In this document: positions 20,487 through 29,784 of the stretch, in pieces
Layout of the letters: the number at the start of each line of letters is the position of its first letter
How positions within the stretch are numbered: the stretch's first letter is position 1
From: Deinococcus radiopugnans ATCC 19172
GTDB taxonomy: Bacteria > Deinococcota > Deinococci > Deinococcales > Deinococcaceae
Direction: 5' to 3'
DNA length: 64,000 nt
NCBI RefSeq assembly: GCF_006335125.1
Contig: NZ_VDMO01000003.1
Span: 1 to 64,000, forward strand
Translations under genes and position numbers: made by a program
Notes under the pieces: generated by a model
What the model was told of the DNA's origin: nothing
Database searches by the model: none
Seen by the model: the letters and a program-made list of their open reading frames with translations, nothing else

Positions 20487-21605
20487 CTATCCGCCGTGCG
20501 GGACCATCGCGGCCAGCCGGGTCAGGGCGTCGGTGAGGACCAGCACCGCGCGGTCGTATTCGGCCAGTTCCAGTCGCTCGTCGGGCGTGTGGTCCAGGGC
20601 GCTGTCGCCGGGACCGTAGGCCAGCGTGGGCACCGGCCAGTGGGGGGCCACCACGTTCATGTCGCTGGTGCCGGTCTTGACCTTGAAGACCGGGGTGCCG
20701 CCGTGGGCGCGAATGGCGACGCGCATGGCCCGCGTTAGGAGGTTGTCCTTGGGATGGCGCACCGCCGTTTCGTGGCCCACGAAGGCCACCGAGACGCTGG
20801 GCAGGTCCGCGAGCAGCCCCTGCAGTTCCCGCTCCGCGTCCTGCGGCGACAGGCGCGGCGGCAGGCGCAGGCCGATGCTGGCCTCGGCGCGCTGGGTCAG
20901 GCCGTCCCCGGCCGAGGCGAGGTGCTGCAGGGTGGCCTGCACCGCGTCGAAAATGCCCGGCCCCCCGGTCCCTGGACTGTCGGCGCCTGCTGCCGCCCAG
21001 GCCCGCACCCGGAACCACGCCTCGGTCAGGTCGTCGGCGGCGCTGCTGCCCTCGCCCGCGGTGTGGAAGTTGTCCTTCTCGGCGCGGACCTGCGCCACCA
21101 GCCGGCCCTTATAGCCCAGGGTGAGGCCCTGCCAGCCGCTGGGCTCGCCGATCAGCACGGCGTCGGGCTGCAGCGCCCCCACAATGTGCCGCGCCCCCCG
21201 GCTGCTGGGGGCCTCCTCCTCGGTGGCGCCGATCACCACGAACTGAACGTGGTCCAGCGCGTCGGTGGGCAGCGCCGCCACCGCCGCCATGAAGGTGCAC
21301 AGCGGCCCCTTGGCGTCCACGCTGCCGCGCCCGTGCAGCACGCCCAGCTCGTCTACCCGCACGGCAATGTCGCCCGGCACGGTGTCCATGTGGCCCAGCA
21401 GCGCCACGGTGTAGGGACCGTTGCCGCGTGCGCCCACGGCGTTGCCCGCCTCGTCCACCTGGACGGCGAAGCCGCGCGCCTCCATCCAGCCGCGCAGGTA
21501 CTCGGCCACCGCGCCCTCCTGCCCCGACAGGGAAGGCACCGAGACCGCGCCGATCAGCAGTTCCCGCGCGTCGCGCTGGGCGTCGGTGTGGCTCTCAGCC
21601 GTCAT
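20487..21605 (-). CDS. lysK: M20-family peptidase, probable [LysW]-lysine hydrolase
   Basis: 372 aa di-zinc amidohydrolase. Zinc ligands and catalytic residues are visible: GHMDTVPGD (His/Asp), [12 protein letters not shown] (bridging Asp), and [13 protein letters not shown] (catalytic Glu pair). In Deinococcus-Thermus this family includes LysK, which frees lysine (or ornithine) from the LysW carrier in the AAA lysine pathway; the gene symbol rests on that family link, and a DapE/ArgE-like role is the alternative. The start 21605 overlaps the preceding gene by 11 bp, so the in-frame start at 21653 is less likely. Confidence 0.75.
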   Translation of the reverse strand: MTAESHTDAQRDARELLIGAVSVPSLSGQEGAVAEYLRGWMEARGFAVQVDEAGNAVGARGNGPYTVALLGHMDTVPGDIAVRVDELGVLHGRGSVDAKGPLCTFMAAVAALPTDALDHVQFVVIGATEEEAPSSRGARHIVGALQPDAVLIGEPSGWQGLTLGYKGRLVAQVRAEKDNFHTAGEGSSAADDLTEAWFRVRAWAAAGADSPGTGGPGIFDAVQATLQHLASAGDGLTQRAEASIGLRLPPRLSPQDAERELQGLLADLPSVSVAFVGHETAVRHPKDNLLTRAMRVAIRAHGGTPVFKVKTGTSDMNVVAPHWPVPTLAYGPGDSALDHTPDERLELAEYDRAVLVLTDALTRLAAMVPHGG

Positions 21606-22953
21606 GTCCGCTGTCGGTCGCCGCCTCGCTGAGCGGGCCGGGGGCGCGGGCAAGCAGCGCCAGCAGTCCGGACATCTCGCCCAGCGCCAGCAGCGCGATG
21701 GCGCCCACGCCGCCCGACAGCAGGGTCCACAGGCCGGCCAGCGCCTGATCGCTGGTGAACTGGAAGAACGCCAGCAGCAGCGCCCCCACGAACAGCACCA
21801 GCGCCAGAATCCTCAGCCGGCCGGCCAGGGCCTCCACGGTCCCGGCCTGCCGGGCCAGCGCCGTGGCCGCCGCCACCTTCGAGAGGGCGGTCACGGCGCT
21901 GGCAGAGGGGGGCGCGACAGCGGGGGAGACGTTCGGCGTGGCCGCGGCGGCGGGGTCAGGGGCGGTGTGGTCCGTCTGGACCCCAGCGGGAGCGCCGCTG
22001 CCCGGAATGACCACGGCGCTGCGCGGGGCGGGCCGGCTGGGCTGCCCGGCCCCGGGCGCCGCCTGAACGGATGGAACGGCGACGGACGGCTGGGCCTTGC
22101 GGAGATCCGGGCGGGCCGGGTCCGCCTTGATGGCTTCAGGCCTGGCGCTGTCAGATTTGGCGCTGTCAGGTTTGGCCGTGTCGGGTTTGCTCGGCGTGGC
22201 CCCCGCGCCCAGCCCCGGCTTGCTCACATGTGGGGAGAAGCTCGATGACGAGATCACCACTGGGTTCTCGGCGCTGCCGCCCGCTTTCCTGGCGTCCGCG
22301 GCCCGGGGGTCTGCCGTCCTGCTGTCCGGCTCCCTGGGACCGGCTCCGCCGAGATCAGCAGGGGCGGCGGAAGGTGGCGTCGGCGTGGCCGAATGCTGGG
22401 GCACGCTGCTGCCGGGTTCCGCCGCCCTGGAGGCTGGGGTCTTCGCACCGTCGTCGCCCGGCGCTCCCGCCTCTGCCCCGCTGGCTGGGGCAGGCATGCC
22501 GGCCACCTCGGGCACGGCTGCCTCGGGGGCCGCCCCCACCTTAGCGGGCGGGGCGCTGGCTTTTGCGCCGTCCGCGGCGGGGGCCGTGCCGAAGGTCTTG
22601 GCCCCGCCCAGGGTCGGCGTGGGTGAATCCGGCAGGTCCTTGGCGCGGGCGGTGGCGCTGCGGACCCCCTTGAAAAAGCTCTGGACCTGCGCCACGTCGA
22701 AGCCCAGCAGACTGGCCGTCAGCGCCGTGCCGGCGGGGGTCTCCACCCGCAGCAGCCCGGCCTGATCGCTGTGAATCCGGGTCAGGTCGCGCAGGGTCAC
22801 GCGCCGCGTGCCGCCGCCGTCCTGATACACCAGCATGTCGTCGGTCAGGACGAACAGCGCGTCGTCGCGTTCCAGCGACATCAGGGGGGCTCCGGTGATT
22901 CCGCTGGTTTTCAGGGCCGTCTGGGCGCGTTCACTCTGGGCACTCTGGGTCAT
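21595..22953 (-). CDS. Membrane protein with Pro/Ala-rich disordered middle, unknown function
   Basis: 452 aa. Residues 1-100 form a compact domain ([23 protein letters not shown]... and [16 protein letters not shown]); residues 105-365 are low-complexity, rich in Pro, Ala, Ser, Lys and Asp with a KPD/KSD/RPD motif series; the C-terminal 80 residues carry two transmembrane helices ([15 protein letters not shown] and [19 protein letters not shown]). The globular part resembles PH-like or YokE-like bacterial domains only loosely. GAGGAGA precedes ATG 22953. It overlaps the M20 peptidase gene by 11 bp, so the two are probably co-transcribed. Confidence 0.6.
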   Translation of the reverse strand: MTQSAQSERAQTALKTSGITGAPLMSLERDDALFVLTDDMLVYQDGGGTRRVTLRDLTRIHSDQAGLLRVETPAGTALTASLLGFDVAQVQSFFKGVRSATARAKDLPDSPTPTLGGAKTFGTAPAADGAKASAPPAKVGAAPEAAVPEVAGMPAPASGAEAGAPGDDGAKTPASRAAEPGSSVPQHSATPTPPSAAPADLGGAGPREPDSRTADPRAADARKAGGSAENPVVISSSSFSPHVSKPGLGAGATPSKPDTAKPDSAKSDSARPEAIKADPARPDLRKAQPSVAVPSVQAAPGAGQPSRPAPRSAVVIPGSGAPAGVQTDHTAPDPAAAATPNVSPAVAPPSASAVTALSKVAAATALARQAGTVEALAGRLRILALVLFVGALLLAFFQFTSDQALAGLWTLLSGGVGAIALLALGEMSGLLALLARAPGPLSEAATDSGHDG

Positions 22954-23185
22954 GTTCTCTCCTCGGGGGTGGGGCAGGGGTCCGGGCTGAACCGCGTGGT
23001 CGCGCGGCGTCTCGGCGGTGTGCTTGACGCCCAGCATACCGACTCGGCACGCCCACCGTGGGCCGCCCGGCCGGGTGTGCGCCGCCGCCCACCTGCCGGG
23101 CGGCAGCCCGTTCGGGGAGGGGGGATGAAGAAGACGCCACCCCGCACCTCACCCGCCGGGGCACGCGGGCCAACAGACTGGCCGC
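22954..23185. other. Intergenic region with promoters for divergent genes
   Basis: About 230 bp between the membrane-protein gene (minus) and the first small paralogue (plus). No gene supported. Confidence 0.4.
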
Positions 23186-23476
23186 ATGACCGATTCCTCG
23201 GACCGCTACGGCAGCAAACCCCTGGGCAAAAGCGTCGAGGAGGTCGAGGCCACCGAGGGCAACCGCGTCAATTCTCCGGTGCCCGGCGAACAGGTCCGGC
23301 ACGATCAGGAGGAGGTGGCGATGATTCCCGCCGTCTCCAACAGCAACGCCAATACCAATCCCGGAGTGGTCGAGCCCAACACCCTGTTGACCGACAGCGT
23401 GATGCTCGAAGAACGCCGGGACCGGGCGCAGGCTGGCCCCGACGCCGGGCAGAGCAGCGAGAACAGCGAGAGCTGA
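23186..23476 (+). CDS. Small hydrophilic protein, first of two tandem paralogues
   Basis: 96 aa, acidic and hydrophilic with no Cys and no membrane segment; it looks largely disordered. Shared with the next gene: DRYGSKPLGKSVEEVE, GNRVNSP.PGE and a central IPAV segment. I recognise no known domain. CAGACTGGCCGC directly precedes the ATG, and the same CAGACT block precedes the paralogue, so the promoters were duplicated with the genes. Confidence 0.6.
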   Translation: MTDSSDRYGSKPLGKSVEEVEATEGNRVNSPVPGEQVRHDQEEVAMIPAVSNSNANTNPGVVEPNTLLTDSVMLEERRDRAQAGPDAGQSSENSES

Positions 23477-23566
23477 GGGCCAGCGCAGGAAGACACGTGA
23501 TCCGGCATAAGGAAGGGTGCAGGCGGGCCTCACCCGAAGAGCGTGGCGGTCGCCCAGACTGCGGCC

Positions 23567-23833
23567 ATGACTGACAACCGGTACGGCGACAAACCCTTGG
23601 GCAAGAGCGTCGAGGAAGTCGAGAGCGAGACCGGCAACCGCGTCAATTCCCCGCTGCCCGGCGAGGCCCGGCGCGACCTGGAGGTCGACGCGGCCATCGT
23701 CCCCGCCATCGTGGGCGGCGGCGGCGAAAGCACAGGGGCGGTGCCGGCCATCATCAACTCAGACGCTCTGGTCGAGGGCGGCAGCGGCCCGGATGACCGC
23801 CAGGCCCCGGACCGCGGCACCAGCGAAAGCTGA
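23567..23833 (+). CDS. Small hydrophilic protein, second tandem paralogue
   Basis: 88 aa from ATG 23567 (an upstream in-frame ATG at 23543 is less likely because the paralogue aligns from MTD). It shares RYGDKPLGKSVEEVE, GNRVNSPLPGE and AIVPAI with its neighbour 90 bp upstream, so this is a tandem duplication that has diverged in the C-terminal half. Function unknown; both end in a Ser/Glu tail (ENSES / TSES). Confidence 0.6.
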   Translation: MTDNRYGDKPLGKSVEEVESETGNRVNSPLPGEARRDLEVDAAIVPAIVGGGGESTGAVPAIINSDALVEGGSGPDDRQAPDRGTSES

Positions 23834-23863
23834 CTCTCCAGGCAGCCCGCCGGGTGACCACGC

Positions 23864-24148
23864 TCAGGCCAGATCGCGCGGCCGATACGTGACCGCCTCG
23901 GCCAGGTGGGCCTCGCGCACGCTCTGCTCGCCCGCCAGGTCCGCCACGGTGCGCGCCACGCGCAGCACGCGGTCAAAGCCGCGTCCGGTCAGGCCCAACT
24001 GCCGGGCCGCCGCGCGGATGAAATTTTCGGGACCGGGGGCCAGCGGCGCGTGCTTGCGCAGGGCCTGTCCTGCCAGATCGGCGTTGCGGCTCCCCTGACG
24101 CTCCAGCATCCGGCCGCGCGCCGCAGCAATCCGCGCCCGCACCGGGGC
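23864..24148 (-). pseudogene. comM: 3' fragment of comM/yifB (Mg chelatase-like AAA+ ATPase), cut by the Tn7-like element
   Basis: The last about 95 codons of a ComM/YifB protein are left: [19 protein letters not shown], then a long helical region and [30 protein letters not shown], which is the C-terminal lid of the Mg_chelatase_C domain. The frame runs rightwards into the transposon end and has no start of its own. ComM is a DNA helicase needed for branch migration in natural transformation. The missing 5' part (about 400 codons, with the Lon-like and AAA+ domains) is not in the rest of the window. Confidence 0.85.
24144..24148. repeat. Predicted 5-bp target-site duplication, one copy
   Basis: If the element starts at TGTGAC (24149), the flanking GGGGC would be the 5-bp target duplication typical of Tn7-like insertion. 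The second copy should lie next to the other end, outside the region where I can find it. Confidence 0.35.
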
Positions 24149-24272
24149 TGTGACCGTACACGGTAATTGCGACACAGAACCAGCATAACCCACAATTCAT
24201 ACCCATTATTTGCGACTGAGTGGTTGCATTATTTGCGACTGGAGTGCATTTAGGTTACGCTATTTGCGACTG
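24149..24272. mobile_element. Tn7-like transposon end with four TnsB-type repeats
   Basis: The end begins TGT (Tn7-family ends are TGT...ACA). It holds repeated blocks: TAATTGCGAC (24164-24173), CATTATTTGCGACTG (24204-24218), CATTATTTGCGACTG (24227-24241) and CTATTTGCGACTG (24260-24272), all in one orientation, spaced 43, 23 and 31 bp. Multiple same-orientation repeats next to tnsA match TnsB binding sites. By Tn7 convention the tnsA-proximal end is the right end. tnsA starts inside the last repeat, so TnsB binding may repress its own operon. Confidence 0.8.
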
Positions 24273-24273
24273 T

Positions 24274-24927
24274 ATGGTGATACCTCCGGTTCGTAAAATT
24301 ATCAAAGGGCGACGTGGCAACCGTGGGCGCATCGGCGCGCTGAAAGCCGGTGGCCGGGCCACCTTCGAGTCCACCCTGGAGCGCGATTTCTACTTCACGC
24401 TCGATTTCGATCCAGCCGTCGAAACCTTCTCTCCTCAGCCGGTCCTCCTGACCTATCAGGGCAGCAACGGCAGGAAGAAAAAGTACGTACCGGATGTGCT
24501 GGTCACCTACACGGATCGCCGCCCGCACGGTTTATTTGAGGTGAAGTACGCCGCTGACCTGCTGGCGGACCCATCAGAGTTCAGGTTGAAGTTCCGGGCA
24601 GCGCGGGAATACGCCAGATGTGAAGGCTGGACCTTCGGCACAGTCACTGAGAAATCCATCCGGCAGCAACGTCTCAAGAACATCACGTTTCTGCGCCCTT
24701 TTCTCGATCCTGGCCGGGTCTTCGCCGCCAGGGACCGGCAGATGCTCCTGTGCCAGTTCACGGTGATAGGTCTGACGCCACGTCAGCTCCTCGCAGACCT
24801 GTCTCTGGAAGAGAAGGGGAGACTGTTGCCTGTGCTGTGGCATCTCGTCGCGGCGGGCGTCATCCTCTTGGACATGGATCAACCGCTCGGCATGGACAGT
24901 CCGCTACACCTCCCGGAAGTGCCGTGA
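24274..24927 (+). CDS. tnsA: TnsA-like transposon endonuclease
   Basis: 217 aa. TnsA makes the 5'-strand cuts that, with TnsB, free Tn7 from the donor as a cut-and-paste event. The restriction-endonuclease-like core is readable: Glu32/36 in FESTLERDF, Asp74 in KYVPDVLVTY, and Glu89-x-Lys91 in LFEVKY, matching the E...D...(Q/E)xK pattern. The start is ATG 24274 (MVIPPVRKIIKGRRG); the in-frame extension to 24220 would run through the terminal repeats. It overlaps tnsB by one base. Confidence 0.9.
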   Translation: MVIPPVRKIIKGRRGNRGRIGALKAGGRATFESTLERDFYFTLDFDPAVETFSPQPVLLTYQGSNGRKKKYVPDVLVTYTDRRPHGLFEVKYAADLLADPSEFRLKFRAAREYARCEGWTFGTVTEKSIRQQRLKNITFLRPFLDPGRVFAARDRQMLLCQFTVIGLTPRQLLADLSLEEKGRLLPVLWHLVAAGVILLDMDQPLGMDSPLHLPEVP

Positions 24928-26882
24928 TGGGAACGGTCACCTTCAAGAAAGATCAGTGGGTCAGCGCGCAGGGGCGCGAGGGTCAGATCATCCGCGCTTC
25001 CAATCTGAAAGAAGTCCAGTTGCGGGACCGCAACGGTGAGCTGTTCACTGCGCCCATCATCCACCTGCACCCCCTGGATGACGCTGAGCTTGCGGCGCAG
25101 GCCAGCCGCCCGGTGGATTCCGAGCGCGAACTCGCTGCCCAGCGCGAGGCCGATTTTCGTCTGAAGGCCATTACCCCACTGCTGCGTCTCGGTCCCCTGC
25201 GGACACGGGAGGCAGTCAAGGCGCGGGCCGCCGAACTTCAGTGCGACACCGCGACGCTCTACCGCTGGATCAAGCGCTACGAATCGACGGGTCAAGCGCA
25301 GGGCCTGCAACGCAAGCCCCGGAGTGACGCGCGCCAATCTCGCACTCAGCCGGAAGTAGAAGTCCTGATGGAGGCCCTCATTGACCGCGAATATCTGCAA
25401 GCGGAGCGGCCTGCCATCTCCGGGGTGTACAAGACGCTCCTGACCGAGATTCGGCGGGCCAACCTGAGCGCAGACGGTGATCAACCCTCACTTCAATCTC
25501 CGACGTATCAAACCTTTCGGCGGCGCATTCACACGATTTCAGAAATGAAGCGCATGAGCCGTCGCTTCGGCCCTGAAGCGGCCAGGGCACTGCGTCCCAT
25601 CCTGGGACACTATCCAGGAGCCACCTTCCCGCTCGCCGTGGTCCAGATTGACCATACCCGGCTCGACCTCGCGCTGGTGGACAGCATCACACGGCAGTAC
25701 ATCGGGCCACACGCCTGGATCACCCTGGTGATGGATGTCTTCAGCCGGGTGGTGCTGGGGTTCCACATTTCCCTCGACGCTCCCAGCGCCTTCTCGGTGG
25801 GCATGGCCGTCACCCACGCCATTCTTCCCAAAGAAACCTGGCTGGCCCGGCACAGGAAGACCCTCAACAGACTGGTTCAGAAGCTGGAACCCGAACAGCA
25901 TCCCGACTTGTCGTGGGACTTCTGGGGCAAGCCGGTCAAGCTCAAGGTAGACAACGCCAAGGAATTCTGGGGCAAGCTCTTGCAGAAAACCTGCGCCAGC
26001 TACACCATCGATCAGGAATTCCGCCCGGTGCATCAGCCCAACTACGGCGGGCACATCGAACGCCTGCTGGGCACGGTGGGTGACGAAATCCACGCCATCC
26101 CCGGCACGATGTTCAACAACCCAGGTGAACGCGGCGAATACGACTCCGAGGGCCGGGCCGTCATGACCATCGAGGGCCTGGAAACCTGGCTGACTGCCTT
26201 CCTGCTAGGGGTCTACCACCACCGCGTTCACAGCGCCCTGGGCATGACCCCCACAGAGCGGTGGGAACAGGGGATCTTTGAAGGCACCCCGGAACATCCG
26301 CCTACCGGCATACCGGAAAGGATCATGGGTGAACGCGCTGAGCGCCTCCGTATGGATTTCCTGCCGTATTTCGAGGCCACAGTGCAACGGGGCAGTGTGC
26401 GGCACGACGGTCTTGTGTACAGGGGGTCAGCCTTGAATGGCTACACCCGCGCCAAGCACCCGGACCACCCCACCCAGTCGCGTAAATTTCTGTTCCGCTA
26501 CGATCCCAACGACATCAGCCAGGTGTATTTCCTTGATCCTGCGTGGGACCATTATCATGAAATTCGTTGCCATCAGCCGGACTTTCCGAGCATGAGTTTG
26601 TGGCAGCTCCGGGCTACCAAACGCTTCGCCAAAGAACGACAACTCAAGGTGGACAACGAGCGTGATCTGGTCGCCGCCTGGCGACTGATGCAGCGGATTA
26701 TCCAGGCCGAGCGGCAGGAAACCCGGCAAGTTCGTCTGGACGCCGAGAGGGAGCGTCGCCGGGAAAAGAGGGAAAAGCCTACTGGCGCAGTCAAGGCGGC
26801 TTCGCCTTCACGGACACGCGCTGCTCTTGGTCTCTTCGGTGACGCGGCGGACATCCAACCCTTCGACGAACTGGAAAGTTAG
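24927..26882 (+). CDS. tnsB: TnsB-like DDE transposase
   Basis: 651 aa, Mu/Tn7 transposase type. It binds the end repeats and joins the 3' ends to the target. An N-terminal winged-helix DNA-binding part (KARAAELQCDTATLYRWIKRYE at about 100-120) is followed by the catalytic rve domain: Asp near 241 (VQIDHTRLDLALVD), Asp near 341 (KVDNAKEFWG) and Glu near 377 (HIERLLGTVGDE), the D,D-35-E spacing; then a Mu-type C-terminal domain and a basic tail that would contact TnsC. The ATG overlaps the tnsA stop (TGATG). Confidence 0.93.
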   Translation: MGTVTFKKDQWVSAQGREGQIIRASNLKEVQLRDRNGELFTAPIIHLHPLDDAELAAQASRPVDSERELAAQREADFRLKAITPLLRLGPLRTREAVKARAAELQCDTATLYRWIKRYESTGQAQGLQRKPRSDARQSRTQPEVEVLMEALIDREYLQAERPAISGVYKTLLTEIRRANLSADGDQPSLQSPTYQTFRRRIHTISEMKRMSRRFGPEAARALRPILGHYPGATFPLAVVQIDHTRLDLALVDSITRQYIGPHAWITLVMDVFSRVVLGFHISLDAPSAFSVGMAVTHAILPKETWLARHRKTLNRLVQKLEPEQHPDLSWDFWGKPVKLKVDNAKEFWGKLLQKTCASYTIDQEFRPVHQPNYGGHIERLLGTVGDEIHAIPGTMFNNPGERGEYDSEGRAVMTIEGLETWLTAFLLGVYHHRVHSALGMTPTERWEQGIFEGTPEHPPTGIPERIMGERAERLRMDFLPYFEATVQRGSVRHDGLVYRGSALNGYTRAKHPDHPTQSRKFLFRYDPNDISQVYFLDPAWDHYHEIRCHQPDFPSMSLWQLRATKRFAKERQLKVDNERDLVAAWRLMQRIIQAERQETRQVRLDAERERRREKREKPTGAVKAASPSRTRAALGLFGDAADIQPFDELES

Positions 26883-26964
26883 GTGAGGGCGTGTCGTCCT
26901 CACGGCACGCCTCCCCTTGTCCTTTGCCTGCCCAGGCCGCTACACTGAATCGGGGGTATGTCAG

Positions 26965-27966
26965 GTGACAGACGGCAAGGCGAGGCGGCTGGTTCCCGAA
27001 GTCGAGCGCCTTCTGGGTGGCACAGACAAGGAACGGTTGAAGTATCTGGGTGATGACCACTGGATCGGTTATCCAATGGCTCTGGGCATCCTGTCCGAGA
27101 TGGCAGAACTTCTGGCCGCCAATGAGGTGCGGCGTCCGAGAAATATGCTGGTGGTCGCCAACACCAACAACGGCAAAACCACCGTGATTGACCGCCTCAA
27201 GGCACTTCACCCGGATGTTACTGACCCGGACAGCGACGGCGTACAGATGCCGGTGGTCAAGCTCAACGCGCCGCAGTCGCCAGACGAAGACCGCTTTTAC
27301 AACCACATCCTGGAGTCCCTGGGGGCGATCTACAAGATTCGCGCGCCTAAAGACGCCAAGTTCTTTCAAATCTGCCGTCTCCTGCGTGACGTGGGCATGA
27401 AGGTGCTGATCTTCGACGAGATCAATAACTCGCTGGCGGGCAACATGATCCAGCGCCAGCAGATGTTCAATGCCATCAAGAGCCTGAGCAACGAATTGCA
27501 GCGCCCCATCATCCTGACCGGCACCTTCGAAGCCCTGGTGGCCGTCCGCGAGGACAAGCAGATGCAAAACCGTTTCCCCCCGTCCATTCTGCCGGTCTGG
27601 GAGCTGGACAGCACGTTCTTGCAACTGCTGGCCTCGTTCGAGAGCCTGATGCCCCTCAAGCAGCGCTCGAATCTGGCGAGTGAAGTGCTGGCTCCCCTGC
27701 TGCTCGCCATGTGCGGTGGACTGATCGGTGAACTCTGCGAACTGCTCAAGAGGGCTGGCAAACGCGCCATCACCAGTGGTCGTGAGCGAATCAGCGCCAG
27801 GTTGCTGCTGGAACTGGACTGGGTGCCGCCTGACCAGCGTGACCGGCAGGCCAGCGCCGCTGAACAGGGACTGAGTTACCGCATCAACTACAAGGAGATG
27901 GTGCAGCGCGTTCAGGCGGATGAGGCTGAGGCACAGGATGAGTGGGACGACGATGACGCCGATTAG
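26965..27966 (+). CDS. tnsC: TnsC-like AAA+ regulator (TniB family)
   Basis: 333 aa. AAA+ ATPase that links the target selector (TniQ/TnsD) to the TnsAB transposase. Walker A is ANTNNGKTT (about 65-73), Walker B is VLIFDEINN (about 146-154), and there is an arginine-finger-type region RFPP. The start is taken as GTG 26965 (VTDGKARRLVPEV), after a GGGGG tract; ATG 26958 is out of frame and the upstream ATG at 26917 lacks a binding site. The acidic C-terminus overlaps tniQ by 14 bp. Confidence 0.9.
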   Translation: MTDGKARRLVPEVERLLGGTDKERLKYLGDDHWIGYPMALGILSEMAELLAANEVRRPRNMLVVANTNNGKTTVIDRLKALHPDVTDPDSDGVQMPVVKLNAPQSPDEDRFYNHILESLGAIYKIRAPKDAKFFQICRLLRDVGMKVLIFDEINNSLAGNMIQRQQMFNAIKSLSNELQRPIILTGTFEALVAVREDKQMQNRFPPSILPVWELDSTFLQLLASFESLMPLKQRSNLASEVLAPLLLAMCGGLIGELCELLKRAGKRAITSGRERISARLLLELDWVPPDQRDRQASAAEQGLSYRINYKEMVQRVQADEAEAQDEWDDDDAD

Positions 27967-29461
27967 GCGTCTGCCCCGGCATCCGCACCCCCATCCAGGG
28001 GAAAGTCTATCGTCCTGGCTGATGCGGCTCTCGCATGCCAACGCGCAGCGCCTGTCCTACCTCACCACCCATCTGACCGACAATCCCAACTTCTGGCACA
28101 GCGATCCTGACCGGCACCTGCGGGCCGAGATTTTCCCAGCCCTGACGACGGCGACAGGTCTGAGCGAAGCCCGGCTGCGTGAACTGATGCTGCCCCAATT
28201 TGTCGGCACGCTTTTTGACCGGCTTCATCCACAGGCCGCAACCCGCTGGGCGCTGCCGTATGCCAAGCGCCTTTACGCTGGTCAGCGTGGGGGAGCGGTG
28301 TATTGCCCCCGGTGCCTGGAAGAGAAGAGTGGCCCCTTCCTTCGCCTGAGCTGGAGATTGTCGTTCGCCACGGTCTGTCCCGAGCATCAGCTCGTGCTGA
28401 GAGAGAGCTGCCCGCACTGTGGAGCGTTCTTTGCGCCCCATCTCAATGATCTGGGCAAGGGAAAGGACTGGAGCCTGGAGAAACGTCTGCCGTTCGGCTG
28501 GTGTCCGCAGTGCGAATGCGACTTGCGCGGAACGGGTGAACCGGCTGGGCCTGAAGAACTCGCCTTTCAACAGCGACTGACAGAAGCGCTCTCGACGGGG
28601 CGAATGGCCTGGGACCATCTGGATCACGTCCCAGCGTTGGAGGGTTTCGACGTGATGCATCAGGTGCTGTCGCTGCTCTTCCTGGCTGGCCCCTGGAAGG
28701 CGGTGCAGGACGTGACTGGCCTCCCTGTGCCAGCTTCCCCACCGGCAAGGCCCAACCGGACCTTCGAGGACTTCACCTTCGAGGACCGCCGCCTGCTGCT
28801 GGCGGGGTTGCGCTTCCTGGTGAGCGACTGGCCCGCCCGTTTCGTGGCGGTGTGTACCACGGCGCGGCTGACCCGCAAGCCGCTGGTGGTCAACATGCCA
28901 GTCATTCCTGCCTGGTATGACGAGGTGGCAGACCGCTTCAGTCGGGCCAATGGCCGCCGCCCCTACAAGCGCATTCCACTAGCAGAACATCTTGATCTGG
29001 ACGGAATCGCTGCCCGTCGCGCCCAGGCCACGAAGCCCCGCGAACGTCGGCGTTGGGAGGTGCTGTGGCACTATCACCAGCAGCCGGAAGCGCTGCCCGT
29101 GGCGCGGCGGTTGGGTATGTCCTGGGACTTCGTGGCCCGCACGGTCAACCGCTATAACCTTTACGGCCCGGACTGGATGAATGATGCCAACCGGGCCAGA
29201 TCATTTGGCCGTCGTCGTCTGCTCGATGAAGCGCAGGAACTTGAACTTCAAACGTATATCGCCGCGTCACCCGGCAAGCCCAGCAACGCTGAGTTGCAGG
29301 ACTGGTGCGAGGCCCGGATCGGCCACCGACCGGATTCGTCAACGCTGTGGATGTATCGCAGGGGTGTGGCCCATACCCGGCTGGGGCGACGGGCCAGACC
29401 ATCAGCAAGTGAGGCGACTGATCTATTCTCTCCCCGCGACAGGGAAGACGAAGAGACTTGA
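27953..29461 (+). CDS. tniQ: TniQ/TnsD target-site selector
   Basis: 502 aa. TniQ/TnsD proteins bind a fixed chromosomal site and recruit TnsC. The N-terminus (RRLPRHPHPHPGESLSSWLMRLSHAN) is the classic TniQ start. A zinc-finger cluster follows: CPRC, then CPEHQ..LRESCPHC, and WCPQCEC. The C-terminal half has winged-helix-like segments (PVARRLGMSWDFVARTVNRY) that would contact DNA. It is the only target selector in the operon (no tnsE), so it is the likely cause of insertion into comM. ATG 27938 is an alternative start. Confidence 0.88.
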   Translation: MTPIRRLPRHPHPHPGESLSSWLMRLSHANAQRLSYLTTHLTDNPNFWHSDPDRHLRAEIFPALTTATGLSEARLRELMLPQFVGTLFDRLHPQAATRWALPYAKRLYAGQRGGAVYCPRCLEEKSGPFLRLSWRLSFATVCPEHQLVLRESCPHCGAFFAPHLNDLGKGKDWSLEKRLPFGWCPQCECDLRGTGEPAGPEELAFQQRLTEALSTGRMAWDHLDHVPALEGFDVMHQVLSLLFLAGPWKAVQDVTGLPVPASPPARPNRTFEDFTFEDRRLLLAGLRFLVSDWPARFVAVCTTARLTRKPLVVNMPVIPAWYDEVADRFSRANGRRPYKRIPLAEHLDLDGIAARRAQATKPRERRRWEVLWHYHQQPEALPVARRLGMSWDFVARTVNRYNLYGPDWMNDANRARSFGRRRLLDEAQELELQTYIAASPGKPSNAELQDWCEARIGHRPDSSTLWMYRRGVAHTRLGRRARPSASEATDLFSPRDREDEET

Positions 29462-29766
29462 GAGCGTTTGAATCTGCTCCTTTTCCTCAGCCTTGATTGA
29501 GGTTCCTTCTCGGTCGGTCCAGTCCAAGTGCAATGGAATCGTACTTCTGAGCCGCCTGACCTGAGTCTCTAGTCTTGACGGTCCAATTTTCGGAGAGCAG
29601 ACCAGTCGCGAACCTCCTGTGATCACCAGACGGACCGGCTTGATCACATGTTCAAGGTAGGTTCGCCGCCGCTGTACGCCATCGCCTGAAAGTTGCAGGG
29701 GCAATGCCCCAATCAGGCCAGTCTTCCGGCGTACAACTTTCGTGGATGGACGGGGTCTCTCTGGCC
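29462..29766. other. Non-coding stretch after the tns operon
   Basis: About 305 bp between tniQ and blaI. No gene I can support: a 93-codon minus-strand ORF here has no family features. Present is a separated inverted repeat, GAAAGTTG (29688-29695) / CAACTTTC (29734-29741), 38 bp apart. It could be a hairpin or a paired operator upstream of blaI. No Cas gene or CRISPR repeat is seen next to tniQ. Confidence 0.45.
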
Positions 29767-29783
29767 TGCTACTCTGTGTGGCA
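29767..29783 (+). promoter_or_regulatory. Candidate BlaI-type operator at the blaI promoter
   Basis: TGCTAC-TCTGT-GTGGCA is an imperfect inverted repeat (one mismatch). It overlaps the TACTCT -10 box (29770-29775) and ends one base before the blaI ATG. A perfect version, TGCTAC-ACGCC-GTAGCA, lies before the ABC operon at 31033, so a shared repressor, probably BlaI itself, is likely. Confidence 0.5.
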
Positions 29784-29784
29784 G

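Noticed and set aside
29423..29704. 93-codon minus-strand ORF
   Set aside because: No family features, no binding site, and it overlaps the tniQ 3' end.
24149..29784. CRISPR-associated transposon (CAST)
   Set aside because: tnsABC-tniQ are present but no Cas gene or repeat-spacer array is seen next to tniQ or anywhere in the window.
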